Below are positions 1 to 7,952 of a stretch of DNA of 12,511 bases, piece by piece (position 1 is the first letter of the stretch; each line of letters begins with the position of its first letter). A model generated the notes under the pieces. The model saw only the letters and a list, made by a program, of their open reading frames with translations. It searched no databases and had not been told where the DNA came from. Made by a program: the position numbers and the translations under genes. The DNA is from Bacteroidales bacterium UBA3808 (lineage in GTDB: Bacteria > Bacteroidota > Bacteroidia > Bacteroidales > Paludibacteraceae), in NCBI GenBank assembly GCA_002369075.1, contig DFEG01000022.1, positions 279 to 12,789 on the forward strand, read 5' to 3'.

Positions 1-20
1 GGAGAGTAGGTAGCCGCCAC
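1..20 (+). rRNA. rrf: 5S ribosomal RNA, 3' end only (partial)
   Basis: The first 20 bases, GGAGAGTAGGTAGCCGCCAC, match the conserved 3' end of bacterial 5S rRNA: a GGGAGAGTAGGT-like segment followed by the 3' strand of helix I. The last bases (TAGCCGCCA) would pair with a 5' end such as TGGYGGCTA, which would lie outside the window. A strong hairpin terminator follows within 6 bases, as expected at the end of an rrn operon. The call rests on recognising this short motif. The rest of the 5S gene, and any 23S or 16S, is not visible. Confidence 0.72.
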
Positions 21-23
21 TTT

Positions 24-55
24 GAGAGAGTCTAAGTTTGCTTAGGCTCTCTTTT
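24..55 (+). terminator. Rho-independent terminator after the 5S end
   Basis: An 11-bp stem (26-36 with 41-51, one T-G wobble) closes a TTTG loop and is followed by TTTT at 52-55. It sits directly after the 5S 3' end and fits as the terminator of the rrn operon. Confidence 0.8.
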
Positions 56-272
56 CATATGTAGTGGCTTTGTACCACTCCCCTTCTTTTCCCCGGCATT
101 GAATGTCGGCTGTAGAGATGTCCTGTGCGCGCTATCTCCGTTAGCGCGTTTCGTCAATTGTCCCGCATGGTATGCGGGTCTAACCGCAGCCTCCAACGCC
201 CTGTTATTCGTATACCCCTGCTATACCCCGGAGCGTTCTCCCGACGGAACGGGAGAAGCGGCTTCCGCCTAA
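56..272. other. Hairpin-rich stretch without a convincing gene
   Basis: About 215 bp between the rRNA terminator and the giant open frame. It holds five short inverted repeats in a row: 93-109 (7 bp with one wobble, loop TGA), 128-148 (7 bp, perfect), 162-178 (7 bp, perfect, loop GGT), 236-257 (8 bp, perfect, loop ACGGAA) and 258-268 (4 bp). TATACCCC is repeated directly at 211-218 and 222-229. No frame shows a signal peptide or a recognisable start. Frame 3 is open from 36 to 269 and frame 2 from 116 onward, but neither translation looks like a protein family, except possibly the last few residues of frame 2 next to the giant gene. I see no Bacteroidetes promoter box here. It could be a structured RNA, a decayed gene 5' end or an assembly join. 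Confidence 0.4.
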
Positions 273-3200
273 AACGGACAGACCCTGAAGACGCTCGTCA
301 CAGGTGCCGACGGTGCGTTCCTATTCGACAGTTTGACTTATGGCAACGGCACGCAATATACCGTCACGCCTACCTCGCAGTACGGCACCTTCAGTTATAA
401 CAGCACCTCCTCCGGCATGGCTACCGTCACGCTGGCTGCCAACGGCTGTGTACAGCAAGGCATTGACTTTGTCAACACGAGCTGTGCGCGTCTGAGCGGC
501 CGCGTGCTATACCATATGAGTACGATTCCCGTGAGCGGCGTATGCTTTATCCTCAACGGCGATACGATCCGTCGTGGCGGGGGTATCTATACCAGCGGTA
601 TTGACGGCAATTTTGAGCTTACGCTGCCCAAGTCCATGCCCTGCCGCCTGCAGGTGGCCAAAGCGGGACACACCTTCACCAACGACGGATGGCTGTTCGT
701 CACAGAGGGTGATACGACTTTCTCGCTCGTCAAAGCGCTCGACGGCGTACGCTTCTATGACCGCACCAAGGTGCGCCTCGTAGGTCGCGTAGCCGGTGGC
801 CTGGACCAGCAAGCCCTGCCACCTGCTCTGGGATTTGGTACGAACAACCTCGGTGATAACCTGCAACTCGTGCTCCAACTCGAAGGCGACAACACCGCCC
901 ATATCGTGCATAACCCTGATAACCTGACGCAAGACACGCTGCATTTCACCGTAGATAGCACGCAGATCATCTACGAGCAGAAACGCATCATTATCCGTCC
1001 GAACATACGCAGTGGTGAATACGCGGTGGATCTCTTCCCCGTGAAGTACAAAGTGACGCAAGCCACCGCTACGGGATATGCCACGCTGCTGGATGTGCAG
1101 GCGGGCGTGCCGACATTCGACCTGACGAATGCGCCGCTGACCGTGCTCACCTCCGACTCGATGGGGCGCCATGCTACCTATAATGCACGCTTCGACCGCA
1201 TCTACCGCAATCCGATGCAGGTAGGTATGATACAGCTGATGTACGGAATGGCGCAAGACGGAATGGGCGAAGAGAAACTGGGTGTATCCAGTATCGTTGA
1301 CCAGAGCCATACCGTCCGCTTGTACAGCAAGGACTCGACCGGCACCGTCCAATACCTGTTCGGTCATCCTATCTTCCAGCAGGGACGCACCTACCAGTTC
1401 CGCGTGAGCGCGTACGAGGACTATTTCTATAACAATAACAAGTTGAACGCGCGCGACCGCGTACGCCTTAGTGGCGGAACGCTGAAGGTATTCAACGGCT
1501 TCAAGTCCGGCAAAAATACGGCAACCGAAACCTATCCCCTGGATGATAAGGGCGAAGCGCTGATTAATGTGGAGGTGGATAACCTCAACCTCATGGCTAC
1601 CGGCGATAACGCCCTGCGTGCACTCGACCTGTCGGTGGAACGAGAAGGGAGCAACACCGATTATTGCGCCCTGCGCGGTTTTGTGACCGGTAACAATGTC
1701 GAGAACGGCGACATACGCGCCATACAATCTGACATCCAAGTCCTGGATATCCTGCGCGACCCGCCGGGAAGCGGCAGTAGCTGCTATCTGGAGAAAGGCG
1801 CTACCTATAAGTCCTCCGCTACATTCTCCATTGCCTATAAGATAGGTACGAGCTGCGATGCTACCATCGGTACCTCTTACGACCAGTCAGTAGGTGTCAT
1901 AGCGGTTACCACCTATTCCGGTCTCATCAGCTCTGTGGGCAAATCCTATAAGTTCACCCTGCCGCTTGTGCTGTCCGGAAAATACAGCCGAACCAACACC
2001 TGTACGTATACCACGACCGAGAAGATTTCCACCAGTTCCTCCCCATCCTTCGTGGGTGCATCGGGCGATGTGTTCATCGGCCATACCAACGAGGCGCTGT
2101 ACGGTACCGTGCGTGCTGTGCGCATCATTGACGACAGCACCTACCTGCTGCGCCAACCCGCCTTCACAGCCGGGTATTGCAAGGAGGTAGCCTCTGCCAT
2201 CGGTACCGACGGACGAATATACCACTTCGTTATCGCCAAGGAGACTGTCCTCGGCGGAAAGATGGGTACACAGTTCGCCTATACGCAGGACTATATTGCC
2301 AACACCTTGATTCCCAAGCTCATCCGCGAACGGAATTCCTTGCTCATTGATGCGCCTGACTCAATTACCGCTCAGAGCATCGCTAACCAACAAGGCAAAG
2401 CCGTCTATTGGAACCGTGCTACCAAGGACGACGAGATAGGCACCGTGTATCGCTTTATCACCCCGACGAACAAACCCGACTACAACGAACCCGACCGCAT
2501 TAGTGCCATCAATGCCGTACTCGTCAAATGGGTGGCTATCCTCGCTACCAATGAGAAGGATAAAGTCACCGCCATCCAGTCCGGCAAGAAAGTGGGCACT
2601 TATTCCGTCAGCGGAGGTACCAGCCGCGAATATAGCGAGACCTTCTCCGGCGAGTTCTCCGCGTCCGGTAATGTCTCCTTCGGTATGGATATAGCCAATC
2701 TCAGAGGCTTCTTTAACAATGCCGGTAATGCGCTTGTCAATAAAGCAAATGGCGCTACAAATGAATATTTCAAGGCTTTGTCAAACCTTATTGAGAAATA
2801 TGCCGCAGGCAATACATACACCGAAGACCAGAATAATAGTACCACCATTGAAGGCAAAGCGGCCGGCACACAATGGAAGACCAAATGGAGTCCGGTGTTA
2901 GATTTTTCGTTGGACGGTTCCGGCTCATGGGACAACGAAAGCGCATCCCGCAAGATAGGCTTTACCATCGCGCCCGATGGTTTTGCCAATACGACCGTCA
3001 GCGTCTATCGCTCCGAGCAGGATTCCCTCTTCCGGAAGAAACTGGCAGAACTCACCAACTTCATTACCCGTCCTACACAGAAAGAGAAATACGGTAGCTT
3101 CATCTTCTTCCAGGAGGGTGGAACCAGCCATTGTCCCTACGAAGGCGAAGCACGCACGCAGTGGTATTATCCCGGTCAGTTTGTGCTGGGTAATGCCACC

Positions 3201-6200
3201 CTGCCGATGGAGAACCCGAAGATTACGCTCGACCAGTACTCTATCAGCAATGTGCCGGCCGACCAATCGGCAGTCTTCCGCCTCACGCTCGTCAACGACA
3301 ACCTCAATACCGACGGACGACCCGCACGCGGACAGGTGTTTTCGCTCTCGGTGGAACCCCAATCCAACCCCAACGGTGCAATCCTGCTCATCGACGGCGA
3401 ACCCCTCACTTCCGCTTCGATGCTCACCCTGTACTGCGAACCGGGAGTGCCCATCGTCAAGACTCTGCAGATACAACGGGGTATAGTGGATGACTACGAG
3501 GACCTGACGCTGAAGTTGGCCTCCACTACCTGTACCTCTATCAGTGCCTATGCGAAACTATCCGTCCACTATATGCCGGAGTCCTCGCCCGTCAGCATCG
3601 CCTATCCGCGCGATAAATGGGTGATGAATACCCTGTCGGCACGCGACTCGGTAGGCTACTACCTGCCCGTTACCATCGATGGCTTCAATATCCATCATAA
3701 GAACTTCGATCATATCGAGTTCCAGTACAAGCTCTCGACGGAGAACAACGATTCCTGGGTAACCCAGTGCTCGTTCTATGCCGACGACAGCCTGTATAAC
3801 AAGGCGACAGGCAACAAAGCCAAGATAGAGAACGGCCGCATCCAAGCTTTCCGCTTCTACGGCGAGCGCGATCCGAAAGAACTGAACTACGACCTGCGTG
3901 CCGTCTCCTACTGCCGCTACGGCTCGGGCTTCGTCAGCAAGGCTTCGCCTGTCATCAGCGGTACGAAAGACACCCGTCCGCCCGTACTGTTCGGCAAGGC
4001 AAGTCCCGCCAACGGTATCCTGACGCTCAAGGACAATATATCGATGCGCTTTAGCGAACCCATCGCCGGTAATTGGCTGGACGAGGACAATAACTTCCAG
4101 ATCCTCGGCGTAACCAACAACACGGGTATCACGCAGACCACCTCGCTCTATTTCGATGGACAGAGCGGTCATTATGCCCGCACGAAAGCAGAGCGCGAAC
4201 TGTCTTTCACCGACCTGAGTATAGACATGCTCATCAAGCCTTCCGTCAAGGGACGCGAGATGGCACTCTTCTCGCACGGAGACGAGGAGTATAACTTCTC
4301 CCTCAGCCTGACCGCCGACAACCGTCTCAAACTGACCGTGGTCGAAGATAACAAAGTGGCAGAGACCAAGCAGTCCAAACCCATGGGTCAGTTGTCTGCT
4401 ACCGACTTCACACGCGTCATCATGGTGTACGATTCCGAGAAAAAGACGGTGCGCTTTTATGCTGGAACAATGGATATCACGGATAACCCGTCCACGCAAT
4501 GGTCGCTCATGAACTTTGCCGCTCCCATCATGGTGGGTGCTACTATTGACAGCACCAGCCTCTACCAAGGCAATTTAATGGAATTGCGCGTATGGACCAA
4601 AGCCATGAGCCCGGAAGAGATCAGCACCACCCATCTGCGCCGCCTCACCGGATACGAGTACGGACTGCTCGATTATTATCCCATGAACGAGAACAAAGGC
4701 TCCGAGCTGTCTGACTTGGCTACCGGCGCAACCCTCTTTGCCCGGGGACTGAATTGGACGCGTCCGCAAGGCCTGTCGTTGGCTACCAACGGTTCACCCG
4801 TGCTGCTGCAACCGACACTCTTCAGCCGTAGCGCAGCCGAAGACTATACGCTGCTGTTCTGGTTCCGCAGTAACAATAGCAAGCAAGACTCCGTCTCGCT
4901 CTTCGGTACGTCGATGAACGATTCGACCACGATGGAGATAGCGCTGCACGACGGCGAGATTTCGTTCCGGTCCGGCACCGAGCATAAGATGACTACAGCT
5001 AACCTCACCGATGGCAACTGGCATCACTGCGCACTCGTCATCTCCCGTACCTTTAACAACGGTTCGATCGCTATTGACGGCAAGAAAGTGCTCCTCTTCC
5101 CCGCACTGGAGACCGGCGCACTCAGCGGTACCAAGATATGGCTCGCCAAAGGAATGAAAGGAAACCTCGACGACGTATGTCTGTTCGAGCAGGCATTGCC
5201 GTCCGAACTGGTGAATGAATTCTATCTGCAGTCGCCCAATGGCGAGGAGATGGGATTGATCAACCTGCTTTGTTTCTCCCAGGTAAAGCGCAACTCATCC
5301 GGCGTGATGGAACTCGTGTTCACACCCAATAACCAGCGTGTCTTCAAGGACGCCAACGGCAATACGGTGAACAAAGTGCAACCGCTGCTGATGGATGATC
5401 TCAGCGCACAGGCGGACAAGAGCAACAGTGCGCCGGTACGTGACCGTGGTCAGCTCACCAAACTGCCCTTCACGTGGAACTACCAGTTGTCCGACCTCAT
5501 GATCAATATCAAGTCGCAACCGCGCGAGATCAACAAACGTACGATGTACCTCACCGTGCGCGACGTGGAGGACCTCAACGGCAACCGTTTGCAATCGCCC
5601 GTGACATGGACGGTATATGTGGACCTCAACAGCGTCATCTGGAATGACCGGAACCACCGCGAGAAACTGACGGACGACGAGCAGACACATCAATTCACGA
5701 TGGTCATCACCAATACCACCGGCATGACCCGCCAGTTCACCATCGAGAACCTGCCCAAATGGCTCACCGCATCGCCCGCACAAGGTACCCTCGAAGCGGA
5801 GGAGAAGAAGACCGTCACTTTCACCATCAAGGCTGCCGAACTCAAGATCGGTACGCACCAGCAAATGATCTACCTCACCGACGATCAGGGCTTGGCTGAA
5901 CCGCTACTGCTCGAGATAGCCAAGGAGACCGAACCGCCTTACATCGACGTGGATCTGAATCGCTATCCGCTCAATATGTCGCTGTGCGGCAATGTGATCC
6001 TGAACAAGACCGACAAGACGATAGTCAACACCACACCCGAGGATTATGTCTTCGCTATATACAACAATGATTGTGTAGGCGCAGCCCATTGCACCGACAA
6101 TGGCGAACTCTATCTCACGGTTCACGGCAGCGAAAAACTGACTAACAAGCCGATCCGCTTCCAACTGTGGAAAGCCGCTACGGGTAAGGTCTATAACCTC

Positions 6201-7268
6201 ACACCGGATACACTCGTCCTCTTTGCGCACGGCGCTGTCTATGGTTGCGGCAAGGATGATCCCGTACAACTGCAGGCCGGCGGTAGCGAGATGCAGACTA
6301 TCGCACTCAATCCGGGATGGAGCTGGATATCTACCTATCTGGATATACCTGCCGCCCTGTCCACGGCGATCACGGCAGAGCAGCCATGGACGGAAGGCGA
6401 CCTGATCAAGAATCCGGCTACACGCAAGTTCTGCACTTATAGCGAGACTGCAGATAAGTTCGTCGGATCGCTCAAGACCCTCGATTATTGGCAGATGTAT
6501 ATGGTCAATTCGTTCGAGGAGAACAGTATGCACCTGTTTGGCTTTACCCTGCCGGAAGACTCGATGCACATCACGCTGAAAGGTAACGGTCAGTGGAACG
6601 CACTGCCTTGTATGTTCAGCCAGGTGATGACGCTGCGCGACGCGATGTCTGACTACTACGACCATGCTTCGACGGGTGACCTGATCAAGGCGCAAAACCG
6701 CTTTGCCGTCTTCTCGGATGACGATCGTTGGGTAGGTGACCTCACCGCCCTCACACCGGGCGAAGGATATCTCATGCGCCGCATGGAAGAGGGCACCGTA
6801 ACGGTGAACTTCTATCCGCATAAAGCATCGGCACCGAAGAAGATAACAGACCGCTTCGCTGACGGAGCACAGAACACAGACCTGTTCACCAACCCGAAGG
6901 CTTCGACCAACATGACGATGATCGCGAAGCTAAACAGCGAAGCGATAAACGCCCAAGGCAATAAACGCGAAGCAATAAAAGTCTATGTGGGCGATGAACT
7001 CGCCGCGATAGCTGAGCCGATCGATTCGCTCTACTTCATCACGATCCAGAGTGACAAGTCGGGTGCTCTCCGCTTCGAGACAGAGGACGGCACGCTGCTC
7101 ACAACAGAACAACCGATTTCGTATGTCGCGGATGCACATGCCGGTTCGCTCAAAGCACCGATCATCTTGAATCCGACGGATTACCGTCCCTACAAAATCA
7201 TCGAAAACAACCACGTAATAATTATCCGCAACAATGAAAAATATGACATTACCGGCAAAAAGCTGTAG
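273..7268 (+). CDS. Giant multidomain surface protein with LamG domains and T9SS-like tail, 5' end missing or frameshifted
   Basis: The role is probably that of an exported surface adhesin or glycan-binding protein; no catalytic domain is recognised. The frame is open from just after a TAA at 270-272. The only nominal start nearby is a TTG at 333, which cuts through a beta-sandwich module already in frame from 273, so the true N-terminus and signal peptide are absent. Residues below count from 333. Carboxypeptidase-regulatory/prealbumin-like modules cover about 1-140, with the pattern LNGxT...GxDGxFxxxL. A long family-specific region has GDVFIGHTNEALYG near 578. A Big_5-like Ig domain starts at TRPPVLFGKASP, near 1213. 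LamG/concanavalin-like domains span about 1270-1432 (LYFDGQSGHYARTK, ELRVWTKAMSPEEIS) and 1480-1630 (GNWHHCALVI, GNLDDVCLFEQALP). A PKWLTASPAQGTL segment lies near 1808. A DCVG module covers 1903-1975, followed by GWSWIS-type segments from about 1993 to 2155. The protein ends NNEKYDITGKKL, a common C-terminal ending of Bacteroidales surface proteins and likely a T9SS sorting tail. The last 35 bp overlap the next gene. Sure of the domain class; function unknown. Confidence 0.85.
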   Translation, partial: NGQTLKTLVTGADGAFLFDSLTYGNGTQYTVTPTSQYGTFSYNSTSSGMATVTLAANGCVQQGIDFVNTSCARLSGRVLYHMSTIPVSGVCFILNGDTIRRGGGIYTSGIDGNFELTLPKSMPCRLQVAKAGHTFTNDGWLFVTEGDTTFSLVKALDGVRFYDRTKVRLVGRVAGGLDQQALPPALGFGTNNLGDNLQLVLQLEGDNTAHIVHNPDNLTQDTLHFTVDSTQIIYEQKRIIIRPNIRSGEYAVDLFPVKYKVTQATATGYATLLDVQAGVPTFDLTNAPLTVLTSDSMGRHATYNARFDRIYRNPMQVGMIQLMYGMAQDGMGEEKLGVSSIVDQSHTVRLYSKDSTGTVQYLFGHPIFQQGRTYQFRVSAYEDYFYNNNKLNARDRVRLSGGTLKVFNGFKSGKNTATETYPLDDKGEALINVEVDNLNLMATGDNALRALDLSVEREGSNTDYCALRGFVTGNNVENGDIRAIQSDIQVLDILRDPPGSGSSCYLEKGATYKSSATFSIAYKIGTSCDATIGTSYDQSVGVIAVTTYSGLISSVGKSYKFTLPLVLSGKYSRTNTCTYTTTEKISTSSSPSFVGASGDVFIGHTNEALYGTVRAVRIIDDSTYLLRQPAFTAGYCKEVASAIGTDGRIYHFVIAKETVLGGKMGTQFAYTQDYIANTLIPKLIRERNSLLIDAPDSITAQSIANQQGKAVYWNRATKDDEIGTVYRFITPTNKPDYNEPDRISAINAVLVKWVAILATNEKDKVTAIQSGKKVGTYSVSGGTSREYSETFSGEFSASGNVSFGMDIANLRGFFNNAGNALVNKANGATNEYFKALSNLIEKYAAGNTYTEDQNNSTTIEGKAAGTQWKTKWSPVLDFSLDGSGSWDNESASRKIGFTIAPDGFANTTVSVYRSEQDSLFRKKLAELTNFITRPTQKEKYGSFIFFQEGGTSHCPYEGEARTQWYYPGQFVLGNATLPMENPKITLDQYSISNVPADQSAVFRLTLVNDNLNTDGRPARGQVFSLSVEPQSNPNGAILLIDGEPLTSASMLTLYCEPGVPIVKTLQIQRGIVDDYEDLTLKLASTTCTSISAYAKLSVHYMPESSPVSIAYPRDKWVMNTLSARDSVGYYLPVTIDGFNIHHKNFDHIEFQYKLSTENNDSWVTQCSFYADDSLYNKATGNKAKIENGRIQAFRFYGERDPKELNYDLRAVSYCRYGSGFVSKASPVISGTKDTRPPVLFGKASPANGILTLKDNISMRFSEPIAGNWLDEDNNFQILGVTNNTGITQTTSLYFDGQSGHYARTKAERELSFTDLSIDMLIKPSVKGREMALFSHGDEEYNFSLSLTADNRLKLTVVEDNKVAETKQSKPMGQLSATDFTRVIMVYDSEKKTVRFYAGTMDITDNPSTQWSLMNFAAPIMVGATIDSTSLYQGNLMELRVWTKAMSPEEISTTHLRRLTGYEYGLLDYYPMNENKGSELSDLATGATLFARGLNWTRPQGLSLATNGSPVLLQPTLFSRSAAEDYTLLFWFRSNNSKQDSVSLFGTSMNDSTTMEIALHDGEISFRSGTEHKMTTANLTDGNWHHCALVISRTFNNGSIAIDGKKVLLFPALETGALSGTKIWLAKGMKGNLDDVCLFEQALPSELVNEFYLQSPNGEEMGLINLLCFSQVKRNSSGVMELVFTPNNQRVFKDANGNTVNKVQPLLMDDLSAQADKSNSAPVRDRGQLTKLPFTWNYQLSDLMINIKSQPREINKRTMYLTVRDVEDLNGNRLQSPVTWTVYVDLNSVIWNDRNHREKLTDDEQTHQFTMVITNTTGMTRQFTIENLPKWLTASPAQGTLEAEEKKTVTFTIKAAELKIGTHQQMIYLTDDQGLAEPLLLEIAKETEPPYIDVDLNRYPLNMSLCGNVILNKTDKTIVNTTPEDYVFAIYNNDCVGAAHCTDNGELYLTVHGSEKLTNKPIRFQLWKAATGKVYNLTPDTLVLFAHGAVYGCGKDDPVQLQAGGSEMQTIALNPGWSWISTYLDIPAALSTAITAEQPWTEGDLIKNPATRKFCTYSETADKFVGSLKTLDYWQMYMVNSFEENSMHLFGFTLPEDSMHITLKGNGQWNALPCMFSQVMTLRDAMSDYYDHASTGDLIKAQNRFAVFSDDDRWVGDLTALTPGEGYLMRRMEEGTVTVNFYPHKASAPKKITDRFADGAQNTDLFTNPKASTNMTMIAKLNSEAINAQGNKREAIKVYVGDELAAIAEPIDSLYFITIQSDKSGALRFETEDGTLLTTEQPISYVADAHAGSLKAPIILNPTDYRPYKIIENNHVIIIRNNEKYDITGKKL

Positions 7269-7755
7269 AAGAAACAAATTCAGTCTGTATTCTGTACTCT
7301 GTATTCTGTCCGTGTTAGCGGTCTCTTTTGCAGGCTGCAAGAAGGATTCCGAGAAGGAACCGGACAACCCTCAACCGCAGACAACGCTCTATGGAAGCGT
7401 CGCCCGTCCCGCGTGGACGGCGCCGGAGAAGTTCGACTTCACCTCCTCCATGACGGCGGTGGTTAAAGTCGATCTTAAAGCGCAGTACCCGAATATCGCA
7501 AAGGACTTCGTGCTGGATGACACCGACCTCTTGGCTGCTTTCTCCGGCGATGTATGCCTCGGCGTCGCTGCACCAGATGAAGGCCTGTTCTATTTGTATA
7601 TAGCAGGGCCAAATGAACAAATGGTAAATCTTAAGTATTACTCTGCGCATTATAAGAACCTCTTCGAGCACAAGGATGCCTTCCCTTACCTCAACGACGA
7701 ATGCCTCGGCACCGTCGCCGAACCCTTCATCCCGATTCTCGTCCCTGTGCCTTAG
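7234..7755 (+). CDS. Small surface lipoprotein carrying one module of the upstream giant protein
   Basis: A 173-residue lipoprotein. Its signal peptide has a basic n-region (CRRNK), a hydrophobic core (residues 17-30) and a lipobox FAGC with the lipidated Cys at 35. CKKDSEKEPD follows, an acidic/lysine-rich start resembling the surface-export signal of Bacteroidetes lipoproteins. The rest, about 65-170, is one beta-rich module with DLLAAFSGDVCLGVAAPDEG at 98-117. It aligns by eye with residues 1880-1975 of the giant protein (D-x3-A-[FI]-x3-[VD]-C-[LV]-G-[AV]-A). The start codon lies inside the upstream gene, overlapping it by 35 bp. Met4 at 7243 is an alternative start, also inside the overlap. 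The basic n-region needs one of these two. Overlap and shared module suggest co-expression and a joint role at the cell surface. No terminator is obvious after the stop. No named family is assigned. Confidence 0.85.
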   Translation: MKNMTLPAKSCRRNKFSLYSVLCILSVLAVSFAGCKKDSEKEPDNPQPQTTLYGSVARPAWTAPEKFDFTSSMTAVVKVDLKAQYPNIAKDFVLDDTDLLAAFSGDVCLGVAAPDEGLFYLYIAGPNEQMVNLKYYSAHYKNLFEHKDAFPYLNDECLGTVAEPFIPILVPVP

Positions 7756-7768
7756 TTCGCCAACATCT

Positions 7769-7804
7769 TTCATTTTTCATTTTTCCTCCTTCATTTTTCA
7801 TTTT
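7769..7804 (+). repeat. T-rich direct repeat (TTCATTTTTCATTTT, two copies)
   Basis: TTCATTTTTCATTTT occurs at 7769-7783 and again at 7790-7804, each built from a TTTTTCA-type unit, in the gap between the lipoprotein stop and the ATPase promoter. A related TTTTCATCAAAT precedes the second promoter near 9207. It may act as an AT-rich upstream element or be a slippage-prone simple repeat. Confidence 0.6.
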
Positions 7805-7807
7805 AAT

Positions 7808-7840
7808 TTGCATATGTCAGAAAAATATCGTACCTTTGCA
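7808..7840 (+). promoter_or_regulatory. Bacteroidetes-type promoter for the ATPase gene
   Basis: A -33-like TTG (7808-7810) and a -7 box TACCTTTGC (7831-7839), starts 23 bp apart, match the consensus of the Bacteroidetes primary sigma factor (TTTG / TAnnTTTG). A leader of about 100 bp separates it from the ATPase ATG. 28 of 33 bases are identical, without gaps, to the promoter at 9222-9254. Confidence 0.8.
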
Positions 7841-7865
7841 CCGGATTTGTGCTTAATGCAAAAAA

Positions 7866-7884
7866 CACATATTCGCGATATGTG
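7866..7884 (+). promoter_or_regulatory. Perfect inverted repeat in the ATPase leader
   Basis: CACATAT (7866-7872) and ATATGTG (7878-7884) form a perfect 7-bp inverted repeat around TCGCG, just downstream of the likely transcription start. It could be an operator or an RNA hairpin near the 5' end of the transcript. No T-run follows, so it is not a standard terminator. Confidence 0.45.
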
Positions 7885-7927
7885 CTCAATATAAAAAGCG
7901 CAAAAGAAGATAGATTGCTCAATATAA
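7884..7927 (+). repeat. Direct repeat GCTCAATATAA in the ATPase leader
   Basis: GCTCAATATAA occurs at 7884-7894 and 7917-7927, 33 bp apart start to start (about three helical turns), between the promoter and the ATPase start. The spacing suits binding on one face of the DNA, but there is no evidence for a protein. Confidence 0.4.
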
Positions 7928-7952
7928 TAATCACAGACAAACACTACAAGCA

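Noticed and set aside
178..184. GTCTAAC resembling an integron attC core (RYYYAAC)
   Set aside because: No matching GTTRRRY partner at a suitable distance, no integrase and no cassette array.
125..400. A 91-codon + strand frame across the hairpin region
   Set aside because: Arg-rich translation with no domain or signal, and its second half is a shadow of the giant gene. Only its residues just before 271 may belong to the giant protein, through a frameshift.
507..1739. A 410-codon open frame on the minus strand inside the giant gene, with others at 3558-4568 and 5904-6821
   Set aside because: The translations are low in family signal and rich in His, Arg and Val, as expected for the antisense of GC-rich C-ending codons. 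The + strand has a clear multidomain protein throughout.
7769..7804. Repeated TTTTTCA units considered as a CRISPR or phase-variation tract
   Set aside because: Only two imperfect copies without spacers, and not inside a coding region.
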